Shown here: positions 43,625 to 53,302 of the stretch, in pieces
Layout: each line of letters starts with the position of its first letter
How positions within the stretch are numbered: the stretch's first letter is position 1
Source: Clostridium chromiireducens
GTDB taxonomy: Bacteria > Bacillota > Clostridia > Clostridiales > Clostridiaceae
Length of the DNA: 64,000 nucleotides
NCBI RefSeq assembly: GCF_002029255.1
Contig: NZ_MZGT01000008.1
Coordinates: forward strand, 44,495 to 108,494
Direction: 5' to 3'
The notes under the pieces: model-generated
The model's database searches: none
What the model was told of the DNA's origin: nothing
Seen by the model: only the letters and a program-made list of their open reading frames with translations
Position numbers and translations under genes: made by a program

Positions 43625-45475
43625 TTAGCTTTCAGGCAGTTTTCCCATTTGACTAATAACCATTTTATAATACTGTCCCTTTTTCTTCATGAGGATTTTA
43701 TGATCTCCACTTTCTAATATTTTTCCATCACCGATAACCATAATGCGGTCCGCGTCTCTAATTGTTGATAAACGATGAGCTATTAAAAAGCTTGTGCGAT
43801 TCTTCATTAATCTAACTAATGCATGCTGAATATCTTTCTCAGTTTTTGTATCAACACTGCTAGTTGCCTCATCTAAAATTAGTATAGGACTGTCACACAA
43901 AACTGCTCTAGCTATCGATATAAGCTGGCGTTGTCCTTGACTTAAATTATCTGTGGCTCCTGAAACCATTGTATTATAGCCTTTTGGTAATTTATCAATA
44001 AAACTATGAGCTCGAGCTATTTTGGCTGCTCTTATTACTTGTTCATCAGTTGCATCTTTCTGTGAATAACGAATATTATCCATAATTGTACCTGTGAAAA
44101 GGCAGGTATCTTGAAGAACTACTGAAAAACAGCTTCTAAGACTCTCTCTCCTTAAACTAGTGATTGGTTTACTATCTATTAAAATCTTGCCGCTGTCTGC
44201 ATCATAAAAACGCGTAAGAAGATTTACAATAGTGGTCTTTCCTGCTCCAGTTTCTCCTACTAAGGCAACTGTTTCCCCCGCCTTAACATCAAAACTTACA
44301 TTTTTTAATATAGGTGTAGATTTATCATAAGAAAAACATACGCTTTCAAAAGTTACGTCACCCTTGGGAGACTCTATGACAATCGCATTTTCTATATCTG
44401 CTGTTTCCTCTTCACTATCTAAAATTTCAAAAACACGTTCTGCTCCTGCCAATGCCGATTGAATTGTATTAAACATACCTGCAACTGAATTAAGAGGCTG
44501 CGAGAATTGCTTTGAATAGCTCAAAAAACTAACTACAGTACCAATTGACAATCCATATGATACCGACAATATGCCTCCAACCATAGCGACAATTGCAAAA
44601 ATAAAATTGTTAATCACATTCATAAGAGGCATCATATACCCAGACCAAATTTGTGCTTTACTGCTATTTTCATATAACTTCATATTAATTTCTTTAAACT
44701 GCTTTAATATATCTTGTTGTTTATCAAAAGCTTTTACCATTTTTAATCCCAGTATATTTTCCTCTATTAGCCCATTAAGTGATCCTAGGCTTCTCTGCTG
44801 TGCTGAAAAATAAGCACGGCTATGAGTAGCAATCATACGTGTTAATATCATTACTAAAGGTATACACAATAAAACTGTTACAGTAAGCGGAATATTTAGT
44901 GTTACCATAACAATAAACGAACCTGATAATGTTAAAATACTTGATATTAGTTGAGTAGTTGTTTGAGCGATAGTAGAACTAATATTATCTACATCATTTG
45001 TTATTCTACTCATTGTGTCACCATGAGAGCGCACATCATAAAATTTTAATGGGAGCTTCTGCATTTTTTCAAAAAATTCAGTACGTATCACAAGTACCAG
45101 CTTTTGTGATACCTTAAGCATAATAACACCATTAATACATGAAATAATCCAATTTACCGCATACAAAGCTAAAATAATAATTAATAATGTTGTAAGAGTA
45201 TTTGTATTCACTATTCTAGTAGAAATTTTGAATGTATTAATTGTCTTACCAACAAAATATGGAATTGCAACAGAAATTAGAGATGAAAAAACTGTTAGTA
45301 TCATTGCAGCAAAAATAGTTCTGGCAAAACGTAAATATATTTTCACTATACGCATCAGTGTTCCTTTGGCGTTTTTAGCCTTCTGTGTAGGAGCAAAACG
45401 ATTTCCTCCTCCACCTACATGTCTCCCACCTATTGAAGGAATCTTTACTTGAGTATTAGAAAATTGTTGTGCCAT
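43625..45475 (-). CDS. ABC exporter half-transporter, catalytically complete subunit
   Basis: A 616-residue fused membrane/ATPase subunit of a multidrug-type ABC exporter. After an N-terminal extension of about 40 residues, six helices (about 55-320) precede the nucleotide-binding domain: Walker A GETGAGKTT, signature LSQGQRQ, Walker B ILILDEATSSVD with the catalytic Glu, and H-loop IAHRLST. It follows the other half by 3 nt. With that partner, which has a degenerate site, it forms a heterodimer like BmrCD or TM287/288. Substrate probably drugs or lipids. Confidence 0.92.
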   Translation of the reverse strand: MAQQFSNTQVKIPSIGGRHVGGGGNRFAPTQKAKNAKGTLMRIVKIYLRFARTIFAAMILTVFSSLISVAIPYFVGKTINTFKISTRIVNTNTLTTLLIIILALYAVNWIISCINGVIMLKVSQKLVLVIRTEFFEKMQKLPLKFYDVRSHGDTMSRITNDVDNISSTIAQTTTQLISSILTLSGSFIVMVTLNIPLTVTVLLCIPLVMILTRMIATHSRAYFSAQQRSLGSLNGLIEENILGLKMVKAFDKQQDILKQFKEINMKLYENSSKAQIWSGYMMPLMNVINNFIFAIVAMVGGILSVSYGLSIGTVVSFLSYSKQFSQPLNSVAGMFNTIQSALAGAERVFEILDSEEETADIENAIVIESPKGDVTFESVCFSYDKSTPILKNVSFDVKAGETVALVGETGAGKTTIVNLLTRFYDADSGKILIDSKPITSLRRESLRSCFSVVLQDTCLFTGTIMDNIRYSQKDATDEQVIRAAKIARAHSFIDKLPKGYNTMVSGATDNLSQGQRQLISIARAVLCDSPILILDEATSSVDTKTEKDIQHALVRLMKNRTSFLIAHRLSTIRDADRIMVIGDGKILESGDHKILMKKKGQYYKMVISQMGKLPES

Positions 45476-45478
45476 TTA

Positions 45479-47197
45479 TTACACCTCCTTACTGCTCTCT
45501 ATCTGAGTCCTATAGATATCTTGATATATTTCACAACTTTCTATAAGTTCATCATGAGTTCCATACCCAGCCTTAGTACCATTATCCATTACTAAAATTT
45601 TATCGGCAAACATAGCAGTCCCACAGCGTTGAGTAATAGTAATTATAGTCTTATTTTCGAATTTAGAAATTAAATTCGCTCTAACCTTTGCCTCAGTAAC
45701 TGCATCCAATGCACTAGTCGCATCATCTAATATAAGTACCGATGAGTCTTTAAGTATTCCACGTGCTATTGAAATACGTTGCTTTTGGCCTCCTGAAATA
45801 TTCACCCCGGCACTTCCCAAAAGACTTTCATATCCTTCTTGCATCTTATAAATAAAATCTGCTTGCGCTCCATCTGCAGCCTGATGAACTATCTCGTTTG
45901 TAGCTTTACTATTTCCCCATCTAATATTCTCTGCAATAGAACCTGAAAAAAGCATTGGCTTTTGTGGTACAATAGCAATATTATCTCTTACACACTCAAC
46001 ATTTATATCTCTAACATCATAACCATCAATCAATATTCTTCCTCTATTTACATCATAAAATCGCAAAAGCAACCAAGCTATTGTAGATTTGCCACTGCCT
46101 GTGGGTCCAATTATTGCTAAGCTTTGTCCTCTTTTTACAGAAAACGATAAATCCTTTATAGCAGGTATTCCACTTCCACTAGGATACGCAAATGTTACAT
46201 TATCAAACTCAATATCCCCATTTAATTCTTTCTTTTCACCACTGTCAGTAAAATCTTCATCACAATCAAACACTTCTTTAATACGTGCAGTGGATGCCTT
46301 TGTCCTTACGAACACATTAAATACATTTGTTATCATGATTAATGATGTTAGTATTTGTGCCATGTAAATTGTAAATGCCGTAATATCACCCGGATTTGCA
46401 AGGTTAGAAGAGAATAGCTTGCTCCCAGCAAAAATTGCAGCTACTGTTCCAACTCCAACAGCAAGTGTCATAAGTGGAGATATTAAAGTGACAATAATTT
46501 GAGATGCCACCCCTTTTTCCATTAAATTTATATTGGAACTTTCAAACTTATCTGTTTCTTTATCATATGTTCCAAACGCCTTAACTAAGCGAACCCCTAT
46601 TAGATACTCTTGTATAACCGAATTCATCTTATCCATAGCATTTTGTAATTCATAGAAACGAGGATAACTTAATCTCATACTAACCATAATAAGGATAGCA
46701 ACTATTGCAACAACACTGTAAATAATAAGACTTAGCCTAAAATTAAGAATAGTTGCTAAAATGATGCTCCCAACACATGTGATTGGTGCCTTCATAAAGA
46801 TACGCATAATTCCATTAACAAACAATACAACTTGAGCTGTATCATTAGTCATACGCGTAATAAGAGAACCACTTTCAATTTTATCAGCACTTACTTCAGA
46901 GAAATACATAATTTTCCCAAATAAATCATAACGCAAATCTGCGCCCATATGTTGAGATACCGTACTAGCTAAAATATTTCGCGTTATAGCAAAACAAGCT
47001 CCGATGGCAGTAACTATAAGCATAAGAATACCCCAATAGTATACTTTTGAAAGTGACCCCTGTTCAATTCCTGTATTAATTATATTTGACATAAGCGTTG
47101 GCCCCAGCAAATCACAAAATGCCTCCAGTATAACACAAGTAACAGCTACTCCAAAAGGAAATTTATATTTTTTTAAATACTTACTGTATAAGTTCAT
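45479..47197 (-). CDS. ABC exporter half-transporter, degenerate-site subunit
   Basis: About 572 residues: six membrane helices, then an ATPase domain with Walker A GPTGSGKST and signature ISGGQKQ. The catalytic Glu after Walker B is Asp (LILDDATSALD) and the switch His is Gln (TITQRCG). These two changes are the hallmark of the degenerate half of heterodimeric ABC exporters. Start: ATG 47197 (MNLYSKYLKKY) is preferred; a TTG at 47209 is closer to the GAGAG site. It follows the GntR regulator gene by about 30 nt and precedes its partner, making a three-gene operon. Confidence 0.9.
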   Translation of the reverse strand: MNLYSKYLKKYKFPFGVAVTCVILEAFCDLLGPTLMSNIINTGIEQGSLSKVYYWGILMLIVTAIGACFAITRNILASTVSQHMGADLRYDLFGKIMYFSEVSADKIESGSLITRMTNDTAQVVLFVNGIMRIFMKAPITCVGSIILATILNFRLSLIIYSVVAIVAILIMVSMRLSYPRFYELQNAMDKMNSVIQEYLIGVRLVKAFGTYDKETDKFESSNINLMEKGVASQIIVTLISPLMTLAVGVGTVAAIFAGSKLFSSNLANPGDITAFTIYMAQILTSLIMITNVFNVFVRTKASTARIKEVFDCDEDFTDSGEKKELNGDIEFDNVTFAYPSGSGIPAIKDLSFSVKRGQSLAIIGPTGSGKSTIAWLLLRFYDVNRGRILIDGYDVRDINVECVRDNIAIVPQKPMLFSGSIAENIRWGNSKATNEIVHQAADGAQADFIYKMQEGYESLLGSAGVNISGGQKQRISIARGILKDSSVLILDDATSALDAVTEAKVRANLISKFENKTIITITQRCGTAMFADKILVMDNGTKAGYGTHDELIESCEIYQDIYRTQIESSKEV

Positions 47198-47231
47198 ATT
47201 GCTTATCAACTTCTCTCGTTAATTATATAAT

Positions 47232-47906
47232 TTATTCTATTTCTAGCGCTTTTATAGCATGAAGTATGTGAATTTTCATTGCATTTCTTGCCCCTTCAGC
47301 ATTTCTTGACTCCATAAACTCCATTATCATTTTGTGATCATTTACTGTATCCTTAACTGCTAATTCTTTTTCTTTTGATAAAACAACTCCCTTATCAATT
47401 GCTTGATAAATAACTGGCATCAATTTATTCATAAATTCGTTATGTGTTGCTTTAGCTATTGATTTGTGAAATGATTGCTCTACTTCTGTTCTATCCTCAC
47501 CATTTTTGATTTTCTCTTCCACTTGCTTTCCTAAGCTTATTATACGCTTTAATTCCATATCACTTGCTCTTTTTGCAGCCAAATAGGCTGCTTCTGGTTC
47601 AAAAATAAGTCTCATTTCATATAAATCTTTTGCATTTGTTCTCGCTGATGTTAACAACTGAAATTCTTTACTATCAACACCATCTTTTTCTTTAACAAAT
47701 GTGCCGCGTCCTCTTTGAATTTCTAATACACCGTTTGTTACAAGAACTCGAATAGCTTCTCTTAGCGTTGTTCTACTAACGTTTAATTCCTTAGACAAAT
47801 CATTCTCATTTGGAAGCTTATCTCCATGCACAAATCTTTTTTCTATCGTTATCATAGTCAAAATATCATCTGCCACGCTATCTGACAATCGTTTCTCTTT
47901 TGACAT
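47232..47906 (-). CDS. GntR/FadR family transcriptional regulator
   Basis: A 224-residue regulator. The N-terminal winged helix contains LPNENDLSKELNVSRTTLREAIRVL and GVLEIQRGRGTFV (the GntR signature). The C-terminal FCD domain (about 90-220) has the metal-binding His pattern around FHKSIAKATHN and HKMIMEF. FCD ligands are usually organic acids, which is unusual for control of an exporter. First gene of the operon with the ABC pair; it probably regulates it. ATG 47906 is 9 nt after GGAGG. Confidence 0.87.
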   Translation of the reverse strand: MSKEKRLSDSVADDILTMITIEKRFVHGDKLPNENDLSKELNVSRTTLREAIRVLVTNGVLEIQRGRGTFVKEKDGVDSKEFQLLTSARTNAKDLYEMRLIFEPEAAYLAAKRASDMELKRIISLGKQVEEKIKNGEDRTEVEQSFHKSIAKATHNEFMNKLMPVIYQAIDKGVVLSKEKELAVKDTVNDHKMIMEFMESRNAEGARNAMKIHILHAIKALEIE

Positions 47907-48105
47907 TCCAATCATCCTCCACATTTTTTTATTATAATAACACATAACTTGTTTAATTTAAATAGGTTGTATGATGTCTTATTAATAGAACCCTTTAAGC
48001 TTATTTTCAAAGTCCTATGTAATAAACATGTATACAAATAAGTTAGATTCTCATCGCATAGCTCTATATCTTATTTTTTTACTTGCTTCTAAAATCTTCC
48101 TATCT

Positions 48106-48882
48106 TTACCTATGAAATAATTCACTGGCTTTTATTTCAGGATGATGATATCTTCCTCTTTTTAAAGTACTTTTCTTGTATTGTATTGATTCTTTGGGAC
48201 ACCATTGCATGCATGCAAGACAAAGTTCACACTTATGCTTCCACTCTGGTTTTCCATCTACTATCGTAATATTATTTGCCGGACAAACTTTTAGGCATGT
48301 ACCACATCCATTACAGGCTTCTGTTGTCCAAAAATTATTATCTTTTTCATTTGGCTTAAAAGTATTATATATCAATCCAATGACAGCTTTTTTTATTCCT
48401 CCGGCTCTATTAGTTGTATCAACTCGGCTTCCTTTTATACTTTCTGCTATTTTTACAACTTCTCTATTTAATATTTCAAATCGTTTCATTTGTTTTTCTT
48501 CTGACCATGGTGAATACATTACTTGATAGTTTCCTGGCATTTTAACTTTAAAGCCTGCAGAAAGAGATGCACCTTTCTTATTTAATATATCATCAATTTG
48601 GTTAAAAGATATTCCTGCGGTGCCCCCAAAAGTTGCTATTGCAAAAAAATATGCATCTTTGTTAACCTGTAGACTTTCTATAAACTTCTTTACCATTGCT
48701 GGTAGACCATTAAAATATATAGGATATACAAAACCTACCTTATCTGATGATGTGTCATTAGTTATAGATAAATTTTTCTCAGAAATTTGTATAATCTTTG
48801 AATCTTCCAATTGATTGCTTAAATCTTTTGCAATCTTTAATGAATTTCCTGTTCCACTGAAAAAATAAATTGTTGTACTCAT
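48106..48882 (-). CDS. EFR1 family flavodoxin-ferredoxin protein
   Basis: A 258-residue protein with an N-terminal flavodoxin-like domain (YFFSGTGNSLKIAKDL at the start is the FMN phosphate loop). A C-terminal 2[4Fe-4S] ferredoxin domain (about 185-230) has the motifs CNGCGTCLKVCP and CELCLACMQWCP. Proteins of this design carry electrons between flavins and iron-sulfur partners in anaerobes. The ATG at 48882 has GGAGG upstream; the frame extends a few codons more. Neighbours are redox-stress genes (HxlR, Old Yellow Enzyme). Confidence 0.9.
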   Translation of the reverse strand: MSTTIYFFSGTGNSLKIAKDLSNQLEDSKIIQISEKNLSITNDTSSDKVGFVYPIYFNGLPAMVKKFIESLQVNKDAYFFAIATFGGTAGISFNQIDDILNKKGASLSAGFKVKMPGNYQVMYSPWSEEKQMKRFEILNREVVKIAESIKGSRVDTTNRAGGIKKAVIGLIYNTFKPNEKDNNFWTTEACNGCGTCLKVCPANNITIVDGKPEWKHKCELCLACMQWCPKESIQYKKSTLKRGRYHHPEIKASELFHR

Positions 48883-48969
48883 AATAACCTCCAAATTTTA
48901 TTATTAATAATATTCTCATTTAAATTATTATGTTTAAATATTACCTTTTATCCTCTTTCATTCTTTGAA

Positions 48970-49314
48970 TTAGTGGCTCGGCCATACCTTTTTACCCCAC
49001 TCGTTTATAATAACCAAGGCCGGTAACAAATCCTGGCAAGCATCCGTTAAGGAGTATTCTACATGAGGTGGAATTTTATTATACTCTATTCTTTTTACAA
49101 GACCATGTTCTTCTAACGACTGCAAAGAACGAGTTAGCATAATATTAGTTATTCCAGGTATACTTCTCTTAAGTTCGTTATATCTAATACTTTTCGCAGC
49201 TGATATTTTCCATATGATAGGCAGTTTCCACTTACCGCCAATCACCTCCAACGCGCGAGTAACCGGGCACATTTCAGAACAAACATGCTGTGTTTTTTTC
49301 AATGGTTCTTTCAT
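48970..49314 (-). CDS. HxlR family transcriptional regulator
   Basis: A 114-residue winged-helix regulator with the family core CPVTRALEVIGGKWKLPIIWKI, YNELKRSIPGITNIMLTRSLQSLEEHGLV and PPHVEYSLTDAC. Two Cys near the start (VCSEMCPV) include the conserved redox- or electrophile-sensing Cys of HxlR proteins. GGAGG is 8 nt before ATG 49314; the longer frame to 49392 lacks a ribosome site. Divergent from the oxidoreductase gene, which it likely controls. Confidence 0.87.
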   Translation of the reverse strand: MKEPLKKTQHVCSEMCPVTRALEVIGGKWKLPIIWKISAAKSIRYNELKRSIPGITNIMLTRSLQSLEEHGLVKRIEYNKIPPHVEYSLTDACQDLLPALVIINEWGKKVWPSH

Positions 49315-49386
49315 AAGCATTTCCTCCAAGACTAAGGCACAAAAATGTGCGTACTTGTTATAATGTTTCTTGATAAAATATAATAA

Positions 49387-49407
49387 TACCATACCAAAGA
49401 AATGGTA
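49387..49407. promoter_or_regulatory. candidate HxlR operator
   Basis: TACCAT-N9-ATGGTA inverted repeat between the divergent HxlR and oxidoreductase genes. Size and position suit an HxlR dimer site. Inference from symmetry. Confidence 0.4.
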
Positions 49408-49445
49408 AAATGTAAATAAATCAGCTAAGTGGGAGTGTGGAATTT

Positions 49446-50501
49446 TTGAAAAGATTATTTTCGGAATTTAGTATTAAAGATGTAAAAATAAAAAACCGTA
49501 TTTGTGTACCTCCAATGGTAATTGGATTTGGTCAAGATGGACATGTCTCACCAGAGAATGTTGACCGTTATAAAGAATTAGCTCAAGGTGGAGCTGGTCT
49601 TATAATTCAGGAAGCTACGTGTGTTAATTCTGATGGACTTTTATCAGTAAAGCAGCTTGGAATATGGAAAGATGATCAAATTGAAGGACTAAAAAATATA
49701 GTTGATACAGTTCATGCAGAAAATTGCAAAATATTTATTCAAATTCACCATGCAGGTGTTACTGGCATATCAGAAAATCCAATATGTCCAAGTCCTTATG
49801 AATATAATAATTTTGGTAGAAGTGCTGTAGGACGCGAAATGACTTATGAGGATATAAAATCTGTTCAAAATGATTATATTGAAGCTGCAAGAAGAGCTTA
49901 TGAAGCTGGATATGATGGCATAGAACTCCATGGATGCCATGGTTACTTAATAAGCCAGTTTCTAAATAAAAGAGTAAATAAAAGAACTGATGAATATGGA
50001 GCAACCCCTGAAAAGTTTGTTATAGAGATACTAGATGGAATCAGAAAAGTAACTCCAGCGGAATTCGTAGTTGGAATTCGTTTAGGAGGATTTGAACCAA
50101 CAATAGAAGACGGAATACATTATGCTAAAGTATTAGATAAAAACGGAATAGATTTCCTTGATGTATCTTACGGATTTTTTAGTGAACAAGAAATTCATGT
50201 AAGTGAAGGTTACAAATATTCTAATGCTGTATATGCTGCAGAAAAAATCAAGAAAGAAGTATCTATTCCAGTATTTGCAGTTAATGGAATCAATTCGTCT
50301 GAAATTGCAGAAGAAATACTAAATGAAACAAATGTTGATATTGTTGATATTGGTAAGGGAATTCTTATAAATCCTGACTGGGCGAATTACGCAAAGGAAG
50401 GTAAAGACACAGGAAAATGCCTAAATTGCACAAAATGCATGTGGTTTGGCCAATCTAAGGTTTGCCCCGGAAAAGTTATATTTGATAAAAATAATAAATA
50501 G
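49446..50501 (+). CDS. NADH:flavin oxidoreductase, Old Yellow Enzyme family
   Basis: A 351-residue FMN-dependent TIM-barrel ene-reductase. It begins KRLFSEFSIKDVKIKNRICVPPM, contains IQIHHAG and YDGIELHGCHGYLISQFL (the His/His-type substrate-binding segment), and ends with CLNCTKCMWFGQSKVC, a probable 4Fe-4S site as in 2,4-dienoyl-CoA reductase-like enzymes. The C-terminal FAD/NAD domains of those larger enzymes are absent. I prefer TTG 49446, 10 nt after GGGAG; the frame also opens at GTG 49437, which is too close. Divergent from an HxlR regulator. Confidence 0.88.
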   Translation: MKRLFSEFSIKDVKIKNRICVPPMVIGFGQDGHVSPENVDRYKELAQGGAGLIIQEATCVNSDGLLSVKQLGIWKDDQIEGLKNIVDTVHAENCKIFIQIHHAGVTGISENPICPSPYEYNNFGRSAVGREMTYEDIKSVQNDYIEAARRAYEAGYDGIELHGCHGYLISQFLNKRVNKRTDEYGATPEKFVIEILDGIRKVTPAEFVVGIRLGGFEPTIEDGIHYAKVLDKNGIDFLDVSYGFFSEQEIHVSEGYKYSNAVYAAEKIKKEVSIPVFAVNGINSSEIAEEILNETNVDIVDIGKGILINPDWANYAKEGKDTGKCLNCTKCMWFGQSKVCPGKVIFDKNNK

Positions 50502-50510
50502 ATATTCTAA

Positions 50511-50546
50511 AAATGCTTAGTAATTTGTCTTACTAAGCATTTATTT
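50511..50546 (+). terminator. intrinsic terminator
   Basis: Thirteen-bp stem AAATGCTTAGTAA / TTACTAAGCATTT (50511-50523, 50530-50542), then ATTTG. Confidence 0.7.
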
Positions 50547-50616
50547 GAATCTCATAAAATATTTTAGATATACGATTCATATGAATTGTATCTTTCTTGT
50601 CGCATATATTTAGTTA

Positions 50617-51204
50617 TTATTTTAATGATGAAATTACTTCTTCACTCGTCCTCATTTTTCCTATTTTAGGAAAGATATATTTACAAACATAATCATGTTC
50701 TTCTTTTGTTCCAGCTGTCATTGCTTCTTCTACAAAGATTTGATTATATCCATGTTGGTAAGCTTCCCTTGCTGTTGTATCTACACCTATACTAGTAGAA
50801 ATTCCGCATAGTACAATAGTATCAATACCACGACGTCTTAATTGTAAATCCAGCTCAGTACCATGAAACGCCCCCCACTGTCTTTTAGTTATAGTAATTG
50901 CATTTTTATCTTCTATTTCAGGTACAAATCTATCCCATCCTTCTGAGAATTTTACTGAATTACTCGCTGAATCTGTTTCTGGTTTAATCATATCCTTTCC
51001 ATCTATGGATGAAACTCTCACAAGTACTACAAGAGCTCCTTTATTACTAAATGCCTTAATTAAATTACTTGCTTTCTCTACAACCTCTGCACCAGAATGA
51101 GGTAAACGAGGACTGTTAACAATACCATTTTGTAAATCTATAACTACTAGTGCAGTCCTCTTCGAATTAATAAGTTCATTCCCTACTAATTTTAAATCTT
51201 TCAT
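50617..51204 (-). CDS. isochorismatase-like hydrolase without catalytic Cys
   Basis: A 195-residue protein of the isochorismatase-like fold. Asp23 (VVIDLQNGI) and Lys107 ([10 protein letters not shown]) match the conserved Asp and Lys. The usual nucleophilic Cys in TxxCV is replaced by Gly140 ([13 protein letters not shown]), as in the vinyl-ether hydrolases EntB and PhzD rather than in amidases. So it may hydrolyse an isochorismate-like ether or another non-amide substrate. Second gene of an operon with an MFS transporter, controlled from a divergent TetR gene. Confidence 0.83.
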   Translation of the reverse strand: MKDLKLVGNELINSKRTALVVIDLQNGIVNSPRLPHSGAEVVEKASNLIKAFSNKGALVVLVRVSSIDGKDMIKPETDSASNSVKFSEGWDRFVPEIEDKNAITITKRQWGAFHGTELDLQLRRRGIDTIVLCGISTSIGVDTTAREAYQHGYNQIFVEEAMTAGTKEEHDYVCKYIFPKIGKMRTSEEVISSLK

Positions 51205-51237
51205 TTTTTTATCTCCTTTTCATATTAATCTATTTTG

Positions 51238-52434
51238 TTAATATTGCTTTATATTTACTTTCTTATATACTTTTAAATATACTAACACTGCATTAATCAA
51301 TAGCAATATACTTGTCACAAAAAACACATATTTCACTCCTAAATGACCTGCGACCTGTCCACCAAGAACTGAACCAGCAAAAACACCTAAATACGCGGCT
51401 GACATGCTAAAACCAAATACTCTACCAGTGATAGAAGTAGGTGTAATTTTCTTAACTAATATATTAACAGAAGGATTAAGTCCGCCTGCTGTAAGTCCCA
51501 ATAAAAATCTGAGTCCCATCAACTGCCAAGTATTTTTCACAAAAGCTTGTGGTATAAAAATAATTCCGGCTATTATAAGGCATACTAGCATAACTTTATG
51601 TGCCCCAATTTTATCAGATAGCCGTCCAAGCCTTGGAGCTGCAAGTATATTAGCAAAGCCTGAAGCCGAGAAGGTTATTCCTGCCATTAATGCAACGTGA
51701 CTCATCTCACTGGATAATTGAGAAACATAAATTGTAACTATTGGTTCGACTGAATACATTGCCACAGATAATATAAAGAAAGTTATAAATAAAGTAACAG
51801 TTAAACCTTTTTCAGGAACAATTCCCCATACTTCCTTAACACTTAAAACTTTACTATCTTGACGATTAAAAGATTCTTTTACAAACAATGCAGTAGTAAT
51901 AAATGCAATTAACATCATTCCACCTGTTATGAAAAACACATTCTGCAAACCAAAGGTTTCTCCTACAAACCCGCCTATTGTTGGTCCTAGTAAAGACCCT
52001 GTAATATTAGCTGTTGAGAGAGTACCTAAAGCATATCCTGCATTTTCCTTATCTGTCTGAGTTGCAATCAATGTGGTGCAGGCTGTACCATAACCTGTAA
52101 TGACTCCCTGTAATAATCTTAGACCTATAAGAACATACACATTTGATGCAAAGCCCATACAACTTATAATTACAGCCATACCAAGACTTGCCCGTAGCAG
52201 CATCGGCTTTCTTCCAAATTTATCAGCAGCATGTCCCCAAATTGGTGAAAAAATTGCAGAAATTATAAATGTAACACCAAAAGCAATTCCTGAAAGTTGT
52301 GCAATAAAAGCTGTATCTTTAATTCCTAGATGTTGTATATATAAAGGTAAAACTGGAGCAATTTGACTCATTCCTATACCCGTTACAAACATTCCAAACC
52401 AGCAAACTATTAAATTTCTTTTCCACAATTTCAT
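51238..52434 (-). CDS. MFS drug-efflux transporter, DHA1 type
   Basis: A 398-residue, 12-helix major facilitator. Motif A is GHAADKFGRKPML and helix 5 carries GSLLGPTIGGFVG (motif C, drug/H+ antiporters). A weaker motif A copy, RLGRLSDKIGAHKV, lies between helices 8 and 9. GGAG precedes ATG 52434. First gene of the operon with the isochorismatase-like hydrolase and divergent from a TetR regulator across a palindromic site, so drug- or metabolite-induced export is likely. Confidence 0.9.
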   Translation of the reverse strand: MKLWKRNLIVCWFGMFVTGIGMSQIAPVLPLYIQHLGIKDTAFIAQLSGIAFGVTFIISAIFSPIWGHAADKFGRKPMLLRASLGMAVIISCMGFASNVYVLIGLRLLQGVITGYGTACTTLIATQTDKENAGYALGTLSTANITGSLLGPTIGGFVGETFGLQNVFFITGGMMLIAFITTALFVKESFNRQDSKVLSVKEVWGIVPEKGLTVTLFITFFILSVAMYSVEPIVTIYVSQLSSEMSHVALMAGITFSASGFANILAAPRLGRLSDKIGAHKVMLVCLIIAGIIFIPQAFVKNTWQLMGLRFLLGLTAGGLNPSVNILVKKITPTSITGRVFGFSMSAAYLGVFAGSVLGGQVAGHLGVKYVFFVTSILLLINAVLVYLKVYKKVNIKQY

Positions 52435-52604
52435 GAACAATCTCCTTTCTTTTGTTATGAAATATAAATTTACAAACTATAGAAAATAACATACTATTGA
52501 ATTTATTTTTATAACAACTCTATTAAAACTAAACACCAGTATAGAAAAAAAAATACACCAAAGTATGTTGTAGTTCATTTCAATATACTTTCTAATATAA
52601 TAAT

Positions 52605-52623
52605 AAACTATAAATTATAGTTT
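52605..52623. promoter_or_regulatory. palindromic TetR operator between MFS and TetR genes
   Basis: AAACTATAAATTATAGTTT is a perfect 19-bp palindrome (9+1+9). A second half-site ATTTATAGTTT follows at about 52634-52644, and ACAAACTATAG at about 52474-52484 lies near the MFS start. Repeated symmetrical sites in the divergent promoter region are what a TetR dimer would bind. Confidence 0.65.
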
Positions 52624-52708
52624 GTAAATTATGATTTATAGTTTGATAAATATGATTTCTAATGTTAAACTATTCTCATATATTGAAATTACTAGGAGTG
52701 GTATACAT

Positions 52709-53269
52709 ATGCAAAAAAGAAATTTAACTAAAGAAAAAATTATTCAAGCTACTTTTTCATTAGCTGATGACATCGGTCTTAATGAAGTTACATTTCCTAA
52801 AATTGCTGATAAGCTTGGCATAAAATACCCATCTTTATATAATCATTTTAGTAATATAAATAATCTAAAAATAGAGATGACAATATTTTTTTTAAAAGAG
52901 TTAAATTTAAAATTAATGCAGAGATTGATCGGTAAAAGTGGTGAAGATGCCATTCGTGAATATGCGTATGTTTACAGAGATTTTGCTTTTAAAAATAAGA
53001 CAGCTTATGGACTTTTTGTAAATATCCCAAGCACTAAAAATGAGGAAGTTCTACGTTTGGCAAAAGAGACCAACAATATTATCCATCAAATTTTAGATTT
53101 TTATATTAAAGATAAAACTTTATTAATACATAAAAGTCGAGCATTAAGAAGTGCTTTACACGGATTCGTATCTTTATATTCATTTGGATATTTTCACGGT
53201 GAAGCAGATTTAGAAGATAGTTTTCACTTTATGATTGATGATTATATTTCCTCACTTTCAGGAAAATAA
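52709..53269 (+). CDS. TetR family transcriptional regulator
   Basis: A 186-residue repressor. The helix-turn-helix is VTFPKIADKLGIKYPSLYNHFSNINNLKIE (about 24-53), with SLYNHF in the recognition helix, and the C-terminal TetR_C_13-like domain is helical. The frame extends upstream to 52631, but ATG 52709 follows AGGAGT at 9 nt. It probably represses the divergent MFS-isochorismatase operon and itself through the AAACTATAA palindromes. Its 3' end is next to hairpin repeat copy D. Confidence 0.87.
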   Translation: MQKRNLTKEKIIQATFSLADDIGLNEVTFPKIADKLGIKYPSLYNHFSNINNLKIEMTIFFLKELNLKLMQRLIGKSGEDAIREYAYVYRDFAFKNKTAYGLFVNIPSTKNEEVLRLAKETNNIIHQILDFYIKDKTLLIHKSRALRSALHGFVSLYSFGYFHGEADLEDSFHFMIDDYISSLSGK

Positions 53270-53302
53270 AATATGTTCTCTTTAAACGCACTTCTATCTA
53301 AT

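Noticed and set aside
43625..47197. Degenerate ATPase site as a sign of gene decay
   Set aside because: Asp for Glu and Gln for His in one half is the normal pattern of heterodimeric ABC exporters.
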